From Epiperipatus broadwayi (Eukaryota > Onychophora > Udeonychophora > Euonychophora > Peripatidae): a stretch of 64,000 nt of DNA. The translations under genes and the position numbers were made by a program. The stretch lies in assembly GCA_028023455.1 (NCBI GenBank), contig JAQFVV010000205.1, positions 1 through 64,000 of the forward strand, given 5' to 3'. Each line of letters opens with the position of its first letter. Within the stretch, counting starts at the first letter, position 1. The notes beneath the pieces were generated by a model, which ran no database searches, was not told the DNA's origin, and was given only the letters and a program-made list of their open reading frames with translations. This document shows positions 1-12,193 of this stretch, piece by piece.

Positions 1-645
1 TTTATAATTTTAAACTTTACTTTTTATATTATTTATCTTTAATACCATATTTTATTCATGCTCATAAGTTTACTAGTTTCTATTTAATTTATTTCTTACT
101 AAATTGTAATTACACACTGACTCCACCCCTCCTTTGTCCATTTTTCTCCACCCGATCTTAATGCTTTAACTCTGCCCAAACATCCAATTGTCTCTGATTT
201 AACATAATGATTTTTTTAACTAACGTGAATGTTAAAATCTCTTTTGATTTAAAGAAAAAAAAGTTTTCGGTCAATTCTTTTTTAAAATTAAAATGCTTTT
301 ACATATGTAATTTAGCTTTTGTATAAAATTTTTTGAACAAGACACAAAGTATTTAATTACTATTGTTTCTTAGGTCCAGCCCCAAGTTGGGTATAGCCAT
401 TTATGTACCGGGTCAATCCTCAGAAACCACTTACTCGTACGTATATATAAGTTTTGACCAGTTTCAAACTCCTTCCTAGTACATTTATAATCTTATAAAT
501 GTTACGTGAATGAACCGGCATGTTCGAGCAAAATGGGAGATCTTATTGATAGCTTTAACTATCAACAATGGCCCATCTTGGCTGCTAGATTCAAACCCCT
601 AATATCAAAACACTTTATTTGTTTCGGAGTAAACTCCGGGTGCCA
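1..645 (-). mobile_element. Leader/internal remnant next to LTR-A (left copy)
   Basis: This lies just outside the minus-strand LTR-A copy, where an element's leader and body would start. Read on the minus strand it begins with a TGGCACC primer-binding-site-like motif and continues toward base 1, leaving the window. I saw no gag, pol or protease homology. A 66-codon plus-strand ORF at 506-706 has no recognisable domain and I treat it as chance. The rest may be element leader or unrelated flank. Confidence 0.35.
632..645 (-). promoter_or_regulatory. Primer-binding-site-like motif (LTR-A left)
   Basis: On the minus strand this reads TGGCACCCGGAGT, directly after the end of LTR-A. The right-hand LTR-A copy has TGGCGCCCGTGG in the same place. 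A TGGCGCC start matches the complement of the 3' end of some tRNA-Lys species, a common primer for animal LTR retrotransposons. Calling it a PBS is inference from position and sequence. Confidence 0.45.
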
Positions 646-2075
646 GTTATCTATTCAGAAGAATAATCCAGCGCTCAAAACAATTCCCTTAATTAGCTCA
701 GTCTAATTTTAATCAATAATAAAATATTGGTAAGAAAAGATTGATGAAAAGAATTGACTGACAAACAGAGTTTAATTTTAAAGACAATTTATTAACTAAC
801 ATTAATTTACTAAATTTTAACATCTTTATAATTTAATATAATACACACACATTTTTAAATTAACATTTCTAAATTAATTTAAATATTCTTGTAGATTTTA
901 ATAATAGAACACTGGTATTTATCTAATTTAACTAATAACACTGATATAATGATCATGCACAGTTTAAGTCATGCTCTCACATATATAATAATAAAGTATT
1001 ACATAGCATTTGAAACTTAAACACATATATCAATAGTTCATTTTATGTATGATATAGAGTTCATTTAATTAGACTCTTGGAGGATTCGCATGAATTAATG
1101 CAATGCAATGGCTATTACAGTATAAACGAAAATAAGCAAATGTTTACCTAGGATTTTGAACGTAGATTTAGAACTTTGTTTTCTTCTTGTTTGTTGCTTC
1201 TTCCAGCTGGCTGGGACAATTCCTTGATGTGTTTCCTTATTATTCATGATCATTACTATTGGAGACAATTATATATTGATGGAGATTTCCAAGTTGTTAA
1301 GCTGACATTATTTCACGCGCAGATCTTGCTGTTTTCATCGGACATCAGGCTGTGGGGAGAGGCGTGTATTTCCCAAACTGCTCAACACCGCATTTTTGTT
1401 TCTATAATATAATTAACTTAACTGATTGAAATTAAGTGACTCAATTGATTTGTGAACTGACTTGTTTCAACTGATTGTCTGATAAAATATTCAGTATTTA
1501 TACCGGCGACGTGTTGTCCCTTTAATATCCTCCAGCAAATATTTGTCGTCAAAATTCTTTAGCAATTAATCCTTTGATAAACATGTTTTGGCAGATTGTT
1601 TAATTAGTAATAGCCATGCAGAAATGTTGTTTTATATTTTAATTAATAGCCATTGCCATGTTTTTTAATGCTAATATTCTTTTATTTCATTTTAATATTT
1701 ATTACACATACATTTTTTTATTTATTTACCATCGCACATATATACGCACATATATTACTAGTTTTAAGATTATTTTTCTTTAATTCGAATGAAAAGAGAT
1801 TTGTATTTTTTTTAAACTTTAAATTATTTATATTTTACGAATACTAATAAGAAAACTCTTTACTTCCTTTTTATCAAACCTTTAGTTTAATTTTTCTAAT
1901 GAAACACCCCTCTCCCCTTCTGATTAATTAATGGTAGCTTTTTATTTCAAAAACTGCCACTGGAAAACTATTTGATTCATATCTTTTTTTTTCATGAAAG
2001 ATTTTTTTTTTTTATTTTAATAATTTTTTTAAACAAAATTATTTTATATACATGTGCCAAATTGGCCTTGGCACA
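646..2075 (-). repeat. LTR-A, left copy (about 1.43 kb)
   Basis: This block is the reverse complement of 59573-61133, aligning along nearly its whole length with small indels. Its minus-strand start is TGTGCCAAGGCC..., a short palindrome ending GGCACA (2053-2075). A TATAAATA box lies at 1495-1502 and a PBS-like motif follows the end. Together these fit a long terminal repeat. The two copies have clearly diverged, so they do not come from one recent insertion. The plus-strand ORF at 1176-1412 overlaps it but its frame is not kept in the other copy. Confidence 0.7.
1495..1502 (-). promoter_or_regulatory. TATA box in LTR-A (left)
   Basis: On the minus strand it reads TATAAATA, preceded by ACACGTCGCCGG. 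The same box and upstream sequence (ACACGTCGCAGG) occur in the right copy at 60163-60170. Conservation of this block between two diverged LTRs supports a core promoter marking the U3/R junction. Confidence 0.6.
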
Positions 2076-3134
2076 ATATATATAATAAATGAAGTACATC
2101 AATTTATAATTATATCATTAGCCAAAATTAAATTACAAATTTACTACCATTCGTTGACTTCCCATGCAATTTATCGATTACGAAGAAAGTGTAAACTAAC
2201 ATAAACCAAATTTACATATTATCATTAACTTCTAAGAATTCTATGTTTAAATTACTTTTACTTTAAAAATAATATTTAAGCAATTTAAAAACTTCATAAT
2301 GATAGTTATTTATTAAAAAAACATTCTTTAATTTATTCAATTTTTATTCTTTTCAAAAAAGACAATTTCACCCTTCTCTATAATCTTGTGGTCTATATTT
2401 TTTCCCCCATGGATATATTATAATCATAAGCAAAAATAATTTATTAGGAATTTTCGTACTTTCTTTTAAATTTTTAATGTCAAAATGTTTTGATATATAT
2501 ACATTACACAGAAGAAATAAACTTCTCCATGGCTGATATTTTTACTAATTTTTTTTTTCATTCTTCAATAAAATATAGTAATCCTTTCCACTGTTTGACT
2601 TTTGTTTTTCCAAAAAACATTAATATTTTTTCTTATAACCTTAAAATAGATTATGTACTAACATATAAACAAAAACATATATTTCTTTATATCCACTTTA
2701 ATGTTTTTTATAACATTATTGTTTACATTTGATTATTAATTACTTGGATAGTAATACAATATATTACGATCCACGATCCCCATGTAAATCAGTCTTAAAC
2801 TGCCACCTTTTATTTCAGTAAAACCTTAAACATCAAGATCCTTGCACATGACCTATCACCAAATTGAAAATGATCTGCTTTTTTGAAAACTCCCTAGTTA
2901 TATAATTTTATAATCATGCATTTTATTATGTCACTACGTGTTTTAGGATATGTTCTAACCGTGAAGTCTTCTAATCTTTATTTCTGGAATAATATTTTTT
3001 TTTTCAAATTTTTCATAGATCTAGGATTTATTTATTTATTTAGATAATCATTTTCATCCTTCTCCAAATCCAAAGACTGGAAAATAGGATTTCAGTACTG
3101 TCTTTTATAACAGCAGACTTCCATGTTTTGTTTT

Positions 3135-3140
<6 letters not shown>
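2076..3140. other. AT-rich spacer
   Basis: AT-rich sequence with T and A homopolymer runs. I saw no coding region, RNA gene or repeat family that recurs elsewhere in the window. Confidence 0.6.

Positions 3141-3211
<71 letters not shown>
3141..3211. repeat. (AT)n microsatellite
   Basis: An uninterrupted AT dinucleotide run of about 70 bases, preceded by a run of T. It is the longest simple repeat in the window. The ORF that crosses it is an artefact of the repeat. Confidence 0.95.
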
Positions 3212-3213
<2 letters not shown>

Positions 3214-6089
3214 GCCATTACAATTTGGTCACTAGTCAAATTTATAGTAATGTGCATGTAAGAAAGTGTAAAACAAAATCATCATCACATTTTTATATAA
3301 TCATAAATGAAGCTGTAGGGCATCCAAGTTTAAACCCTACAAGGTCCAGTTCTAAAAGCTTTAAACAGAGAAAAAATGGGTCCACAATTACATGCTTTAC
3401 TTGTTTGTGTGTTGATAGAAAGGTAATACACACATTTAAACTATTTAATATTTAAATTTTCTGTTAAAAAGCAAAGTTATAATGCATACATATAGGCAAT
3501 GTATGTGTAAATTATTTATTTGTTTTATATTTCAAATATTCAACATTTTAACTTTCTTTAAAACTAAGCTATGCTTGATCAATTCTAACATTTTATTCTA
3601 TACTTCTATTTTGCTTTTCTTTAATTATAAGTGGGATTTAAAAGTTACAGATTTAATTAAATAATTGGGTTATAATTACTAAGCTAGCAATTATATTATT
3701 TAAGGTTAGTTTATGAATGATTTGAAAGAATGAAGGATGTGTGTACATTACATACAAAATTTTACATTTCCTAAATATTGAAAGAAAAGGAAGTATTAAA
3801 TCTGTTAAATTATTTTTTTTGTACAATTGTTTGTTAAAAGAGGAAATCTGTTTAATCAGATATCAATCTTTGTAGCAATTTTTTTTTGTAAATAATTGTT
3901 TTTCACTTTGGAAGCTTATAATGGGTCAGAACTATGATTTTTGAAATTGTCTTATCAAGATCTAAAGAAGGAAGCTCAAAGATTTGAAGTGTTACCTGGA
4001 TGTTAAAAGAAAAAGAAAAAGAAAAGAAAGGAAATAAGGATTGAGTCTATTTTTTTTAAACAAAAGTGTCTGGAAAAAGGATTAAACTTTTCAGTTGAAA
4101 AATCATTTAGTTGAAAATAAATTAGAGATCTAATTAAAACAAATTTGTCCAAAAATAGCAAGTGATGCTATCTCTGATTGGTTAAGTTAGCTAAAAATTG
4201 GATATAAAAAGCTGTCTTGAATTATTATGAAGATTATTGTGATTGATTCAGATTATTAAACTATCAAATTTGAATGTTGAAAATATAAGAAATGGCGGGC
4301 TAGAAAAATTATATGTATATCCCATTTGCCGGACCATCTGGAGGAAGCTGCACATCACATAGGAAAGAAAAGATGTGTCTAAAATAATATTCTACACCTT
4401 TCAACTGACCAGATAAATAAGATGTTTTTAATAGAAGGAAGAAAGCATTCACCTGCATTCAAAGAAGATGAATTAATCTACTGATAAATATTAATCATCA
4501 AGTCCAATTAATTGTTCCAACAACTGATTTTAAACTCAAGAAAATTTATAAATGTGAAAACAACTGCTGTATTTCATCCACATGCTTGACAGGAAGAGAA
4601 GAAAAATTAATATAATGATTTCCAAATTGTCCACTAAAGCAAATAACCTCAATAGAGTCATCATCATCAAATAGTTATACACCTCAAGAAAGAGATTGTT
4701 CCCACATAGTAGCTGCAGAAATATAGACAAGTTTGAACCCTTGGAAATTCGCCACAAACAAAAGATCGGTAATATGACTTTTTATATCTATTTTCTTTAT
4801 GATATCAGTCTTAAGAAACATTTTAGCAATAAAGTGGTATATTTTATTTAAAGAACTTTTAAAGACTATTCAGATTGATTAAAAACAAGAATGTCTTACT
4901 AATAATAACTTTGAGCTTCATAAATGACCTTGAAAGTATGAAAATTATTTGTTTATTAATTTTACAATATTAATGTGTAAAACAATTTTTTTTATGGTGT
5001 TATGATTTTAGTTTTAACTGATATATTATTATTATTTTGGTTTTTAATAATATTTTGTTATTATGGGATAAAACACGCACATACATAATAATATTTTTAT
5101 ATGTGTATAATTGGGAGTGAATGTGAAATAATGAGTAGTATTAGAATATTAGATTATTTTGTTTCAAGTTCAGTATAGATTTCAGCGCTTGGAAGAGAGG
5201 GGGGAGAAAATAATTTAAAACTTGTTTCTAAAACTTGCTCTTTCAATTCTACTAACATTTTTTTTTATTCTATTTACATGTTGGATTTTAAAGTATGTGT
5301 GCTAATGAGCAGATAATATTTTTTTTTTCTTGAAATATTTTTCTCATGGAGTGAAAATCATGGTTAATGTGACGTCCAACTTAATACAAAATACATTTGA
5401 AGGGAAAGGGGGAAGAACTTAAAATTAATCTGAGGATTGTTATATAACCAATTATTATTATTATTATTCATGTCAGTTTTCATATTATCTAGAAAATTTT
5501 ATGTATATGTTAGAAAGGTAGTAATAAATATTAGTTTGTTTTATTAAACAAGGCGTATATATTTCATTAAGTGTAGTCTTGGTTAAGTGTGATTATTCAT
5601 CATCATCAATGGTTGAATATTAGTTATTTAAGATATAAGTAAATATGCTAAAATTAAGCAATAATTATGAATTTCTTTATAAAATTTAGTTTTATGTTTA
5701 GGCTTAGTCCTAGAGCTGTAGTTGAAACCCTTGTCATTATTGTTATTATTATCATCATCATCATCGTCATCAACGTTTTAATTAATGAGCTGTTTAACTG
5801 TTTAAAGGCCATAAATAAATATTGATTTTATAATATTTAGTGATTTCTTAGTATTATTATAACCACATCCCATCATCTATTTCATGCAAGGATGAGTGAA
5901 TTGCCATCCTAAATTAGTTATATATAATCTGAGCTAGTAAACTTACAAAACTATTGAAACACATTTGTTATGTTAAGATCTGAGAAATGATTTATGTTCA
6001 ATGAACTCCACTGTGGTTTAAAGATGTTTTACTTTTACCTAACTATTAGTGCTTCTAGTGATATGGCTCAAAAAGCAAAATCTTCCATT
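3212..6089. other. AT-rich spacer without recognised genes
   Basis: No supported coding region. It contains short simple repeats, including an ATT run near 5453-5468 and an ATT/ATC run near 5737-5770. The short ORFs here lack domain features. Confidence 0.55.
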
Positions 6090-6205
6090 TTATTATAAAT
6101 AAAGTACCAAGAAGGGATTCAAACCCGTTACATGTGAAAGGTTATCAGAAATAACCGTGTCTAGATTCAGATAATCTAGTGGCGCCCTGCTAGACCATAT
6201 TCACT
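6090..6205 (-). mobile_element. tRNA-derived SINE head
   Basis: On the minus strand there is a box B-like GGTTTGAATCC (6115-6125) and, upstream of it, a box A-like TGGTCTAGCAG (6187-6197). This is the internal RNA polymerase III promoter layout of tRNA-derived SINEs. The spacing is wider than in a normal tRNA and no cloverleaf is evident, so this is not an intact tRNA gene. The 3' body is not defined. Confidence 0.55.
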
Positions 6206-6536
6206 TAGTATTTGTTTAAACATGCACTTAACATCAAACCAAGAAATGAAAGAGGATAAGATCTACTGCCTGTATACCTGAGTTATATTTTATTGAATTA
6301 CTAATGTACTCACTTCACGTGATTTCATAATACATTGTTTTAATACTTGTTATTAATAATTTGTTAATAATTTACTTATTTCTTTTAAATATTATGATCA
6401 TTTTAGGGACTCCTTTACTCAGATATAATAATATCTTTTGATCATCATTTAATTTTTGAATTTATGATTATTTCTTATATATTGTAGACAACTCAGGTAT
6501 GGTAATATCTTTTTTTTTTGATTCATTTATTAGGTT

Positions 6537-6540
<4 letters not shown>

Positions 6541-6584
<44 letters not shown>
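6541..6584. repeat. (TA)n microsatellite
   Basis: An uninterrupted TA run of about 44 bases, abutting the dispersed repeat that starts at 6585. Confidence 0.95.
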
Positions 6585-6589
<5 letters not shown>

Positions 6590-6690
6590 CATATTTTGCA
6601 GGTTCATCCGTGTTAAAATATTTTAAATATTGATATACTGGCATTTTGATTTGGTAACACAAGTCATCCACTGAGTGATAAGAAGTAGAA
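6585..6690. repeat. Dispersed repeat, copy 1 (pairs with 10533-10640)
   Basis: About 100 bases beginning AAAAGACATATTTTGC and continuing through a segment ending in GTCATCCACT recur at 10533-10640. There they are joined to a tRNA-like SINE head. This copy lacks the head and starts at a TA microsatellite. Confidence 0.65.
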
Positions 6691-8660
6691 AGATGGTTGT
6701 AGAGGTGCTACAACTGTTGTAGAGGCGCTACAATCACTGATTTGAATAAACATTAAAGTTCCACCAATAGCAAAAATGTTAAATTAAGAATGTTTTTTTA
6801 AAAAAATCTTTCCAAATAGGAGGAAGTTTGCAAGTATCATCTCGCTTATTGATACAATCTGGCCTTTTAAGTATCTCAATGGCTTCTCTAATTTTGCACT
6901 GGTATAGATAGATTATCACATTGAAACAGATGATCTGATGTTCAGATCCTGCTTCACAGTCCACATCCAATCTCCTACTATCTAACTATGTTCAAACCCG
7001 TCCTTACGTACGTATATATATTTATTAATACGTGTATTTCTTTTTGCTTTAGTATTTTACATAAATAACATGGATATTTATATATCTTAATATAAAAATA
7101 AATAAATAAATATTTAATATTATTTTCATGTGTATACGTGCGTAAATTATAAATCTATATATATATATATATTTCAGTGTAGGAGATTGCTAATAAATCA
7201 TTAAAATTATGTTATATATAAATTGTATTTAAAATCATATATGAAACTCATTATTTTCTATAATTAATTTAGCAGTCAGAAATGATGCAATTCTTTTAAA
7301 AAGTCTCTCGAAAACTATTACCCGGAAAAGCCCCTTAGCTAAAAGTAAAGGATTATAATTTTGTAATAATAAAATAAACCCATTAGTGGAAATTTTGTCC
7401 ATGCCAGCTTGTTTTAAAATCATAAGACTTATTTTAAAACAATCATTCGAGAAACTGATAACAGAATTACATTGTTTCAAAAGTCTTACCAGATAAGAAA
7501 GTATCCGGTCAGCTGATTTGAGATGTATGTTAAGTGTTTAAACCGCCTCAGGTCCAGCAGTAGTTGCTATGCGACAGCACCAAAATAGAAGTATAAATAC
7601 TACTGAATTTGAATCCAAAGAGGAGGGACAACTAAAATATGATGATGCCAAACCAAATCCATGTCAATTTTAATTTTCATTCAATGTTCCACAAGTAGGG
7701 AAAATTTCACCTTCCCCTCCATTCCAATATGCTTTTCCCATAGCGAAGCTCTGGATCCTGTACTGATGAACTCTAAATGCCTGCTGATAAAGTAAATGCT
7801 ACCTATCATGTCGTATACTTAAACCCTAGATCTAGTGAACTAATGATGATGAACATTATGCTTATCAAAGACTGCTATTCCAGATATCAAGGTAAAAGAA
7901 CTTTAGCCACTCTTGATTATCCAATTCCACCTTCTTTATAATCCTGATGCTCTGTTCTGATATTAGATTTAAATTTTTTCCTATTGTATAACTTTTTATA
8001 ATATAACTATATATAACTTATCGTCATTAAGCCTTTTTTAATATGTTCTCTTTCTTTATTTCCATGTGGCAAATAATTCTAATTTAATATATTTATGTAT
8101 TTATGTTTTCTTTAAAATGCCAATAATAATTTCCAAAATCGCTAACATATATTTTATTTCTATTTTTCCTACCCTTTATTTACGGGGTAATTAAGAACGT
8201 AAATTAATTAAAAACAAGTCTTATTCATTTGTGCATATGTTTGCAATTTTGGAAAATAAAGTCATTATATTATAAAATTTGCTATAGAAAACAGATCAAC
8301 ATCTGTTTTCCTTAAAATGTTTATTTTTCTTTCTAAATAATAATGCGCTATTTTAACTTTAATGTATCTTATATATATATATAAAATCTATATTTTATCC
8401 CAATTATTACCACCATCCCAGTTATTTATGTATCAATTATATTTACTTTCAAAAAGCATTTATTAACCAAGATTGATATTTATGAAGTGTGTGGGGAGTT
8501 ATGAATAACTTAAAGTAAAAGGGAGCGGACTCTTTATATCTTAAAATTTATATATATTTAGTTAAATCTATCATCCATGCCTGTTTAGTAATTAATTCAC
8601 ACTATTATGCAGGATATTCTATAATTTATGAATATTAAATAAGTAAGATAGTCTATAAAG
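6691..8660. other. Spacer without recognised genes
   Basis: Near 6697-6733 there is a small near-duplicate containing GTTGTAGAGGYGCTACAA. The minus-strand 81-codon ORF at 7235-7480 shows no convincing domain. Nothing else is supported. Confidence 0.5.
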
Positions 8661-8663
8661 CTA

Positions 8664-9108
8664 TTTATGCTTCATTATTCTCAAGCGTTGCGTGCATATA
8701 GGCCACTTCACATTTTATATATATATTCATACTTCTCTCTAACATGGAAGTATTCGCTAAGTCGAGCCCCATTGTCATTCTCCATGTCCTTGAACCAGGC
8801 TGTAAAACCACCCTGGGGACATATTTGGTTGTATGTGCATGCTTTATATGGGAATTGCTCTGGAAAAACCATCCCGATAAATGCATCGCCGACCACTCTT
8901 CATTTCTAAACCAATTCTGCCAATGTTTGCAGAGTAAATCGGTAATCCTCGTTCAATAAACTTTGTGAAGCACACTCCAGGATTCATAATTGGACCACCC
9001 AAGCCTGCCGCCATGCACATACTGCCTTTCATTATATTTCTAGTAAACCCATGAACACCCATAAGCCGTAGTGGTGTGATTTTGCTAAAACAGACATCTA
9101 TGCCCATT
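8664..9108 (-). pseudogene. Unrecognised coding-like segment, frameshifted
   Basis: This block is clearly GC-richer than its surroundings and has long open stretches on the minus strand. One frame (9107 to 8844, 87 codons) starts MGIDVCFSKITPLRLMGVHG and contains AAGLGGPIMNPGVCF. A second frame (about 8896 to 8708) continues protein-like, with ICPQGGFTAWFKDMEN. If both are coding, a frameshift lies near 8880-8900. A splice acceptor-like TTTTAG and a donor-like GTTTAG also flank the first part, so an exon is possible. I do not recognise the protein. It could be a decayed retrocopy, an exon of an unknown gene, or a transposon fragment. Confidence 0.25.
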
Positions 9109-9111
9109 ATT

Positions 9112-10440
9112 TAATATTCGCGTCATTGCGATGAACTTATTATTAATATAAATATTCATTAGCTGTCCCACACATCTGTCACTTTATAAACCAATTTAAT
9201 AATTACATTCGATAAAAATGTAATATTTGTTGGTTAAACTATTCTCTTTCAAGTCGGTTAAAGCCTATTTTCGTTTCTCTGGGGGTGGAATAGTATCTGA
9301 ATAATATTTTTTCATAATGCTACTTCTGTAAGGTATTCATTATTGGCATCGCCACAAATATAAGTAATGTTATTATAAGACCTGAATTCTTATGTGTAAA
9401 TTAAAAGGGATCTTATTAATGAAATCCGTTATTATATAATATTTATGAGGCTAGTGTCTGACAAATAATCAAGACACATTTATTTGTTATTAATATAATA
9501 AATCTTAAAATATATATATCAAACTCTCGATTCATTGCTTTCTTTTATTTAAGTTATTATTAATTTATAAGTTATGCTCTTGATGACTAGATGATCTCCA
9601 CTAAAATACATAATTAATATGCAAGGTCACGAGCCTTCATTGCTCCTAAAGTATAGTTTGTTTTTAAGTTAGTCTATCATTAAAGTTAGCTTAGAGTCTT
9701 TTTGTGTCTCCGATGAGTGATGCTGGCAGTGAGAAATGAAATTAGATCGATATCATTCAAAAGTTGGTAGATAGGCAAATAGGGCAGAATTCATGAGTGT
9801 TCCTGACTTATGTATCTTGCGCATGATTGGATTTGAGGTACTTTTCCCTAGATGCTAGATCTTGTTAGGTGAACATACAAATCCGACCGGTACAGTATAT
9901 ATAAGCACAAATTATAATTTTAAATTTTAATATTTTTATAATTTATGTGATAATATTTTTGTTTCTATTACGGATTAAAATGTGTTAAACTTGATTTTAA
10001 AATTAAACAGGTCTCATTTGTTTATTTTATTTAGTCATTTTATAAAACCAATAATTATAAATATACATACTCACGCATATATATATTGAATCAACTTAGT
10101 GATTTAATATTTATAAAAAAGTTATATATAGCTTATACTAAATTTATCATTACTATGGGATATTTGTGGAAATGCCTGAAGAGAGTCAATTGCGATTTCT
10201 ACTCTGAGCTCTAACTCCGAGAGTAATGAGGTTAGTAATAGAGGAGTGGATTGGATTATATTTTAAATCACATCATCCATAGCATTCTATAAGAAGACTC
10301 AAAGTCCGAATATAGTTAGATGCGACTTCCTCGAGTCCTAAAAAGGATCGTCCCATTATAATATATATATATTTGATTATTAAAATGTGTTATATTAAAC
10401 TATACTTAATTACACTGTATGTTTTACTCTGTTTTTTTTA
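9112..10440. other. Spacer without recognised genes
   Basis: Two slightly GC-richer, non-repetitive blocks occur at about 9580-9890 and 10160-10360. I found no ORF with protein features and no copy elsewhere in the window. Confidence 0.5.
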
Positions 10441-10444
10441 AGTG

Positions 10445-10640
10445 TCATAGCATCAGCCAGGATGCAAACCTGCAACCCAGGCAACTGCCTGCAAGTGCAA
10501 GGCAGTCACGTTGACCCCTCGACCACCAAAAAGACATATTTTGTGGGTTTATCTGTGTTAAAAAATTTAAATATTGACATACTGACATTTCAACTTTTTT
10601 TATCACCCAGTGGATGACTTGTGTGATCAAGTCGAAATGT
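10445..10640 (-). mobile_element. tRNA-derived SINE with shared flank
   Basis: On the minus strand there is a box A-like TGGTCGAGGGGTCAA (10511-10527) and a box B-like GGTTTGCATCC (10460-10470). Between them lies a tRNA-like segment with CTGCCTTGCA, recalling tRNA-Ser-type heads. Bases 10533-10640 match the dispersed repeat at 6585-6690, so that segment is probably 5' flank or part of a composite element. It is not an intact tRNA gene. Confidence 0.6.
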
Positions 10641-10689
10641 CAGTATATATATATATTTTCTAAATTATATATATATAATATACAAAAAG

Positions 10690-11160
10690 CATTTCAGTAG
10701 CTCAAACAAGCTTATTTTTTATGATAAATGCATAAAAGAAAGCATTCAAATCATCTTTATCCAGGATTGTCCCTATACCCAGACTGATTTTGAGCTATGG
10801 TTCTCTTCAATGAGGATCTAGTACATTAGATTCAAAAAACTAACTCAAGATAAGCATTTATCTAAAAGTTAACTCTTAAGAAGATCTGAAATTCTTAGAC
10901 ATCTACAAATCTTTAAATTCAGCTCTCCAACTGAAATAATCATATGGGTCTGAATTTAATCTAGTATCCCATATATTAATGGGCTTTGTAATTTAATTTA
11001 GCCAAAACCCCCAACAATAAAATAATAATAATAATAGTAAAATAAAGATAAAGATGATTTGAATGTGTTCTCTTGTAGCATTTATCATAAAAAAATAAGC
11101 TTGTTTGACCTATTGAAAATACATATTGGTAAATGCAAGCTATATGGGTCATGTGACATA
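10690..11160. repeat. Foldback element 1
   Basis: The arms 10690-10761 and 11047-11122 are reverse complements (CAAACAAGCTTATTTTTT... against ...AAAAAATAAGCTTGTTTG). Between them, near 10770-10825 on the minus strand, is a decayed version of the CTGATGAAG...GAAAC motif found in other foldbacks here, followed by CAGTCTGGG. The right outer flank ends GGTCATGTGACAT, also seen beside other foldbacks. No coding capacity. Confidence 0.7.
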
Positions 11161-11469
11161 CATTATTTTATTAATATATATATTCTATGAACCCCTGCAC
11201 AGAATTTTTCATTGTTGTAGGTTTGCAAATAAAAGAGCTTCTCTTACTCAATTTTATAAGAATTATTTAAAATTTATGAGAGGAAAAATGATTTAATTTA
11301 AAGTTATAAAAATTTGACAATGTGGAATTCATAATTTTTTTCTTTAGGTAAATAACATTAGCATTAAACTGTTAAATCCCCAATTTTTTTGTTTCTGTAT
11401 TTTTGTTCTCTAGTGGCCTCAGCAGACACTTTGTTTTGTTTAGCTTTAAAAAAATGTTTATATATATAT

Positions 11470-11754
11470 ATAAAGTATTTTGGGGTTAAATCATGTATTA
11501 TTTTGCACTAATTCTCAATGTTTCAATAAAATAACATCCAAGGTCAAGTTTTTAAAGAAAAACTATTAGATCTGAAGCAGTAACGAGATTGAGTACGGAA
11601 ATCTCATCCTTTACTTCATCCTCAATCTCATTACTTTTTGAGATCTAACATTTTTTCTTTAAATATTTGACTATAACAATGATGGATGTTATTTCATTGA
11701 AATGTTGGGAATTAATTCAAAACAATACATGGTTTAACCCCCAAAATACTTTAT
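11470..11754. mobile_element. MITE-like inverted-repeat element (about 285 bp)
   Basis: Two arms of about 120-130 bp (11470-11593 and 11621-11754) are reverse complements around a short loop. The termini are ATAAAGTATTTTGGGG followed by TTAAA. It lies in AT-rich DNA so the target duplication is ambiguous (TA or AT). There is no ORF. The structure is typical of a non-autonomous DNA transposon, but the superfamily cannot be assigned. Confidence 0.75.
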
Positions 11755-12193
11755 TTACATTAAATAACCAGGGACACGTTAAATATGATATATAAGCATT
11801 TTATTGCTTCAAAGTGAATACTCATTTGCATTTTGCAATAGGCTAATAGTTTTGAATTAATGCATAATGCAATATGCTTCAAATTACTTTTATAGTCTAT
11901 ATCAATGGTGGGAAAATTGTGCTTGTGACTTACATTCAGTTTCCAAAAGTATTTTGTATAGCTACTGAGACAAAATTTGTTTTCATTGCTATGTTTACTA
12001 AATGTATATATTATTAATCGATAGCAGTATCAATATTAAACTACCTTATTATGTAAATATTTTAAAGATAAGTAAGAAACAGATAATTTGAAAGTTTAAA
12101 TTTTTGGCTTTTAAATGATACCCAACACGACTTGTTTGTTAAGTAAAAAGTGTTTGACTGTATTGTGGATTCTACTTTTGTAATTGATTAAGG

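Noticed and set aside
3123-3455. 110-codon ORF across the AT microsatellite
   Set aside because: Half of it is a Tyr-Ile repeat from (AT)n; no domain in the rest.
7235-7480. Minus-strand 81-codon ORF, considered as a LINE RT fragment (VFERLF)
   Set aside because: The match is a few residues only and other RT motifs are absent in any frame nearby.
6090-10530. Intact tRNA genes at the two SINE heads
   Set aside because: Box A and B are present but spacing is off and no full cloverleaf with anticodon stem can be drawn by eye.
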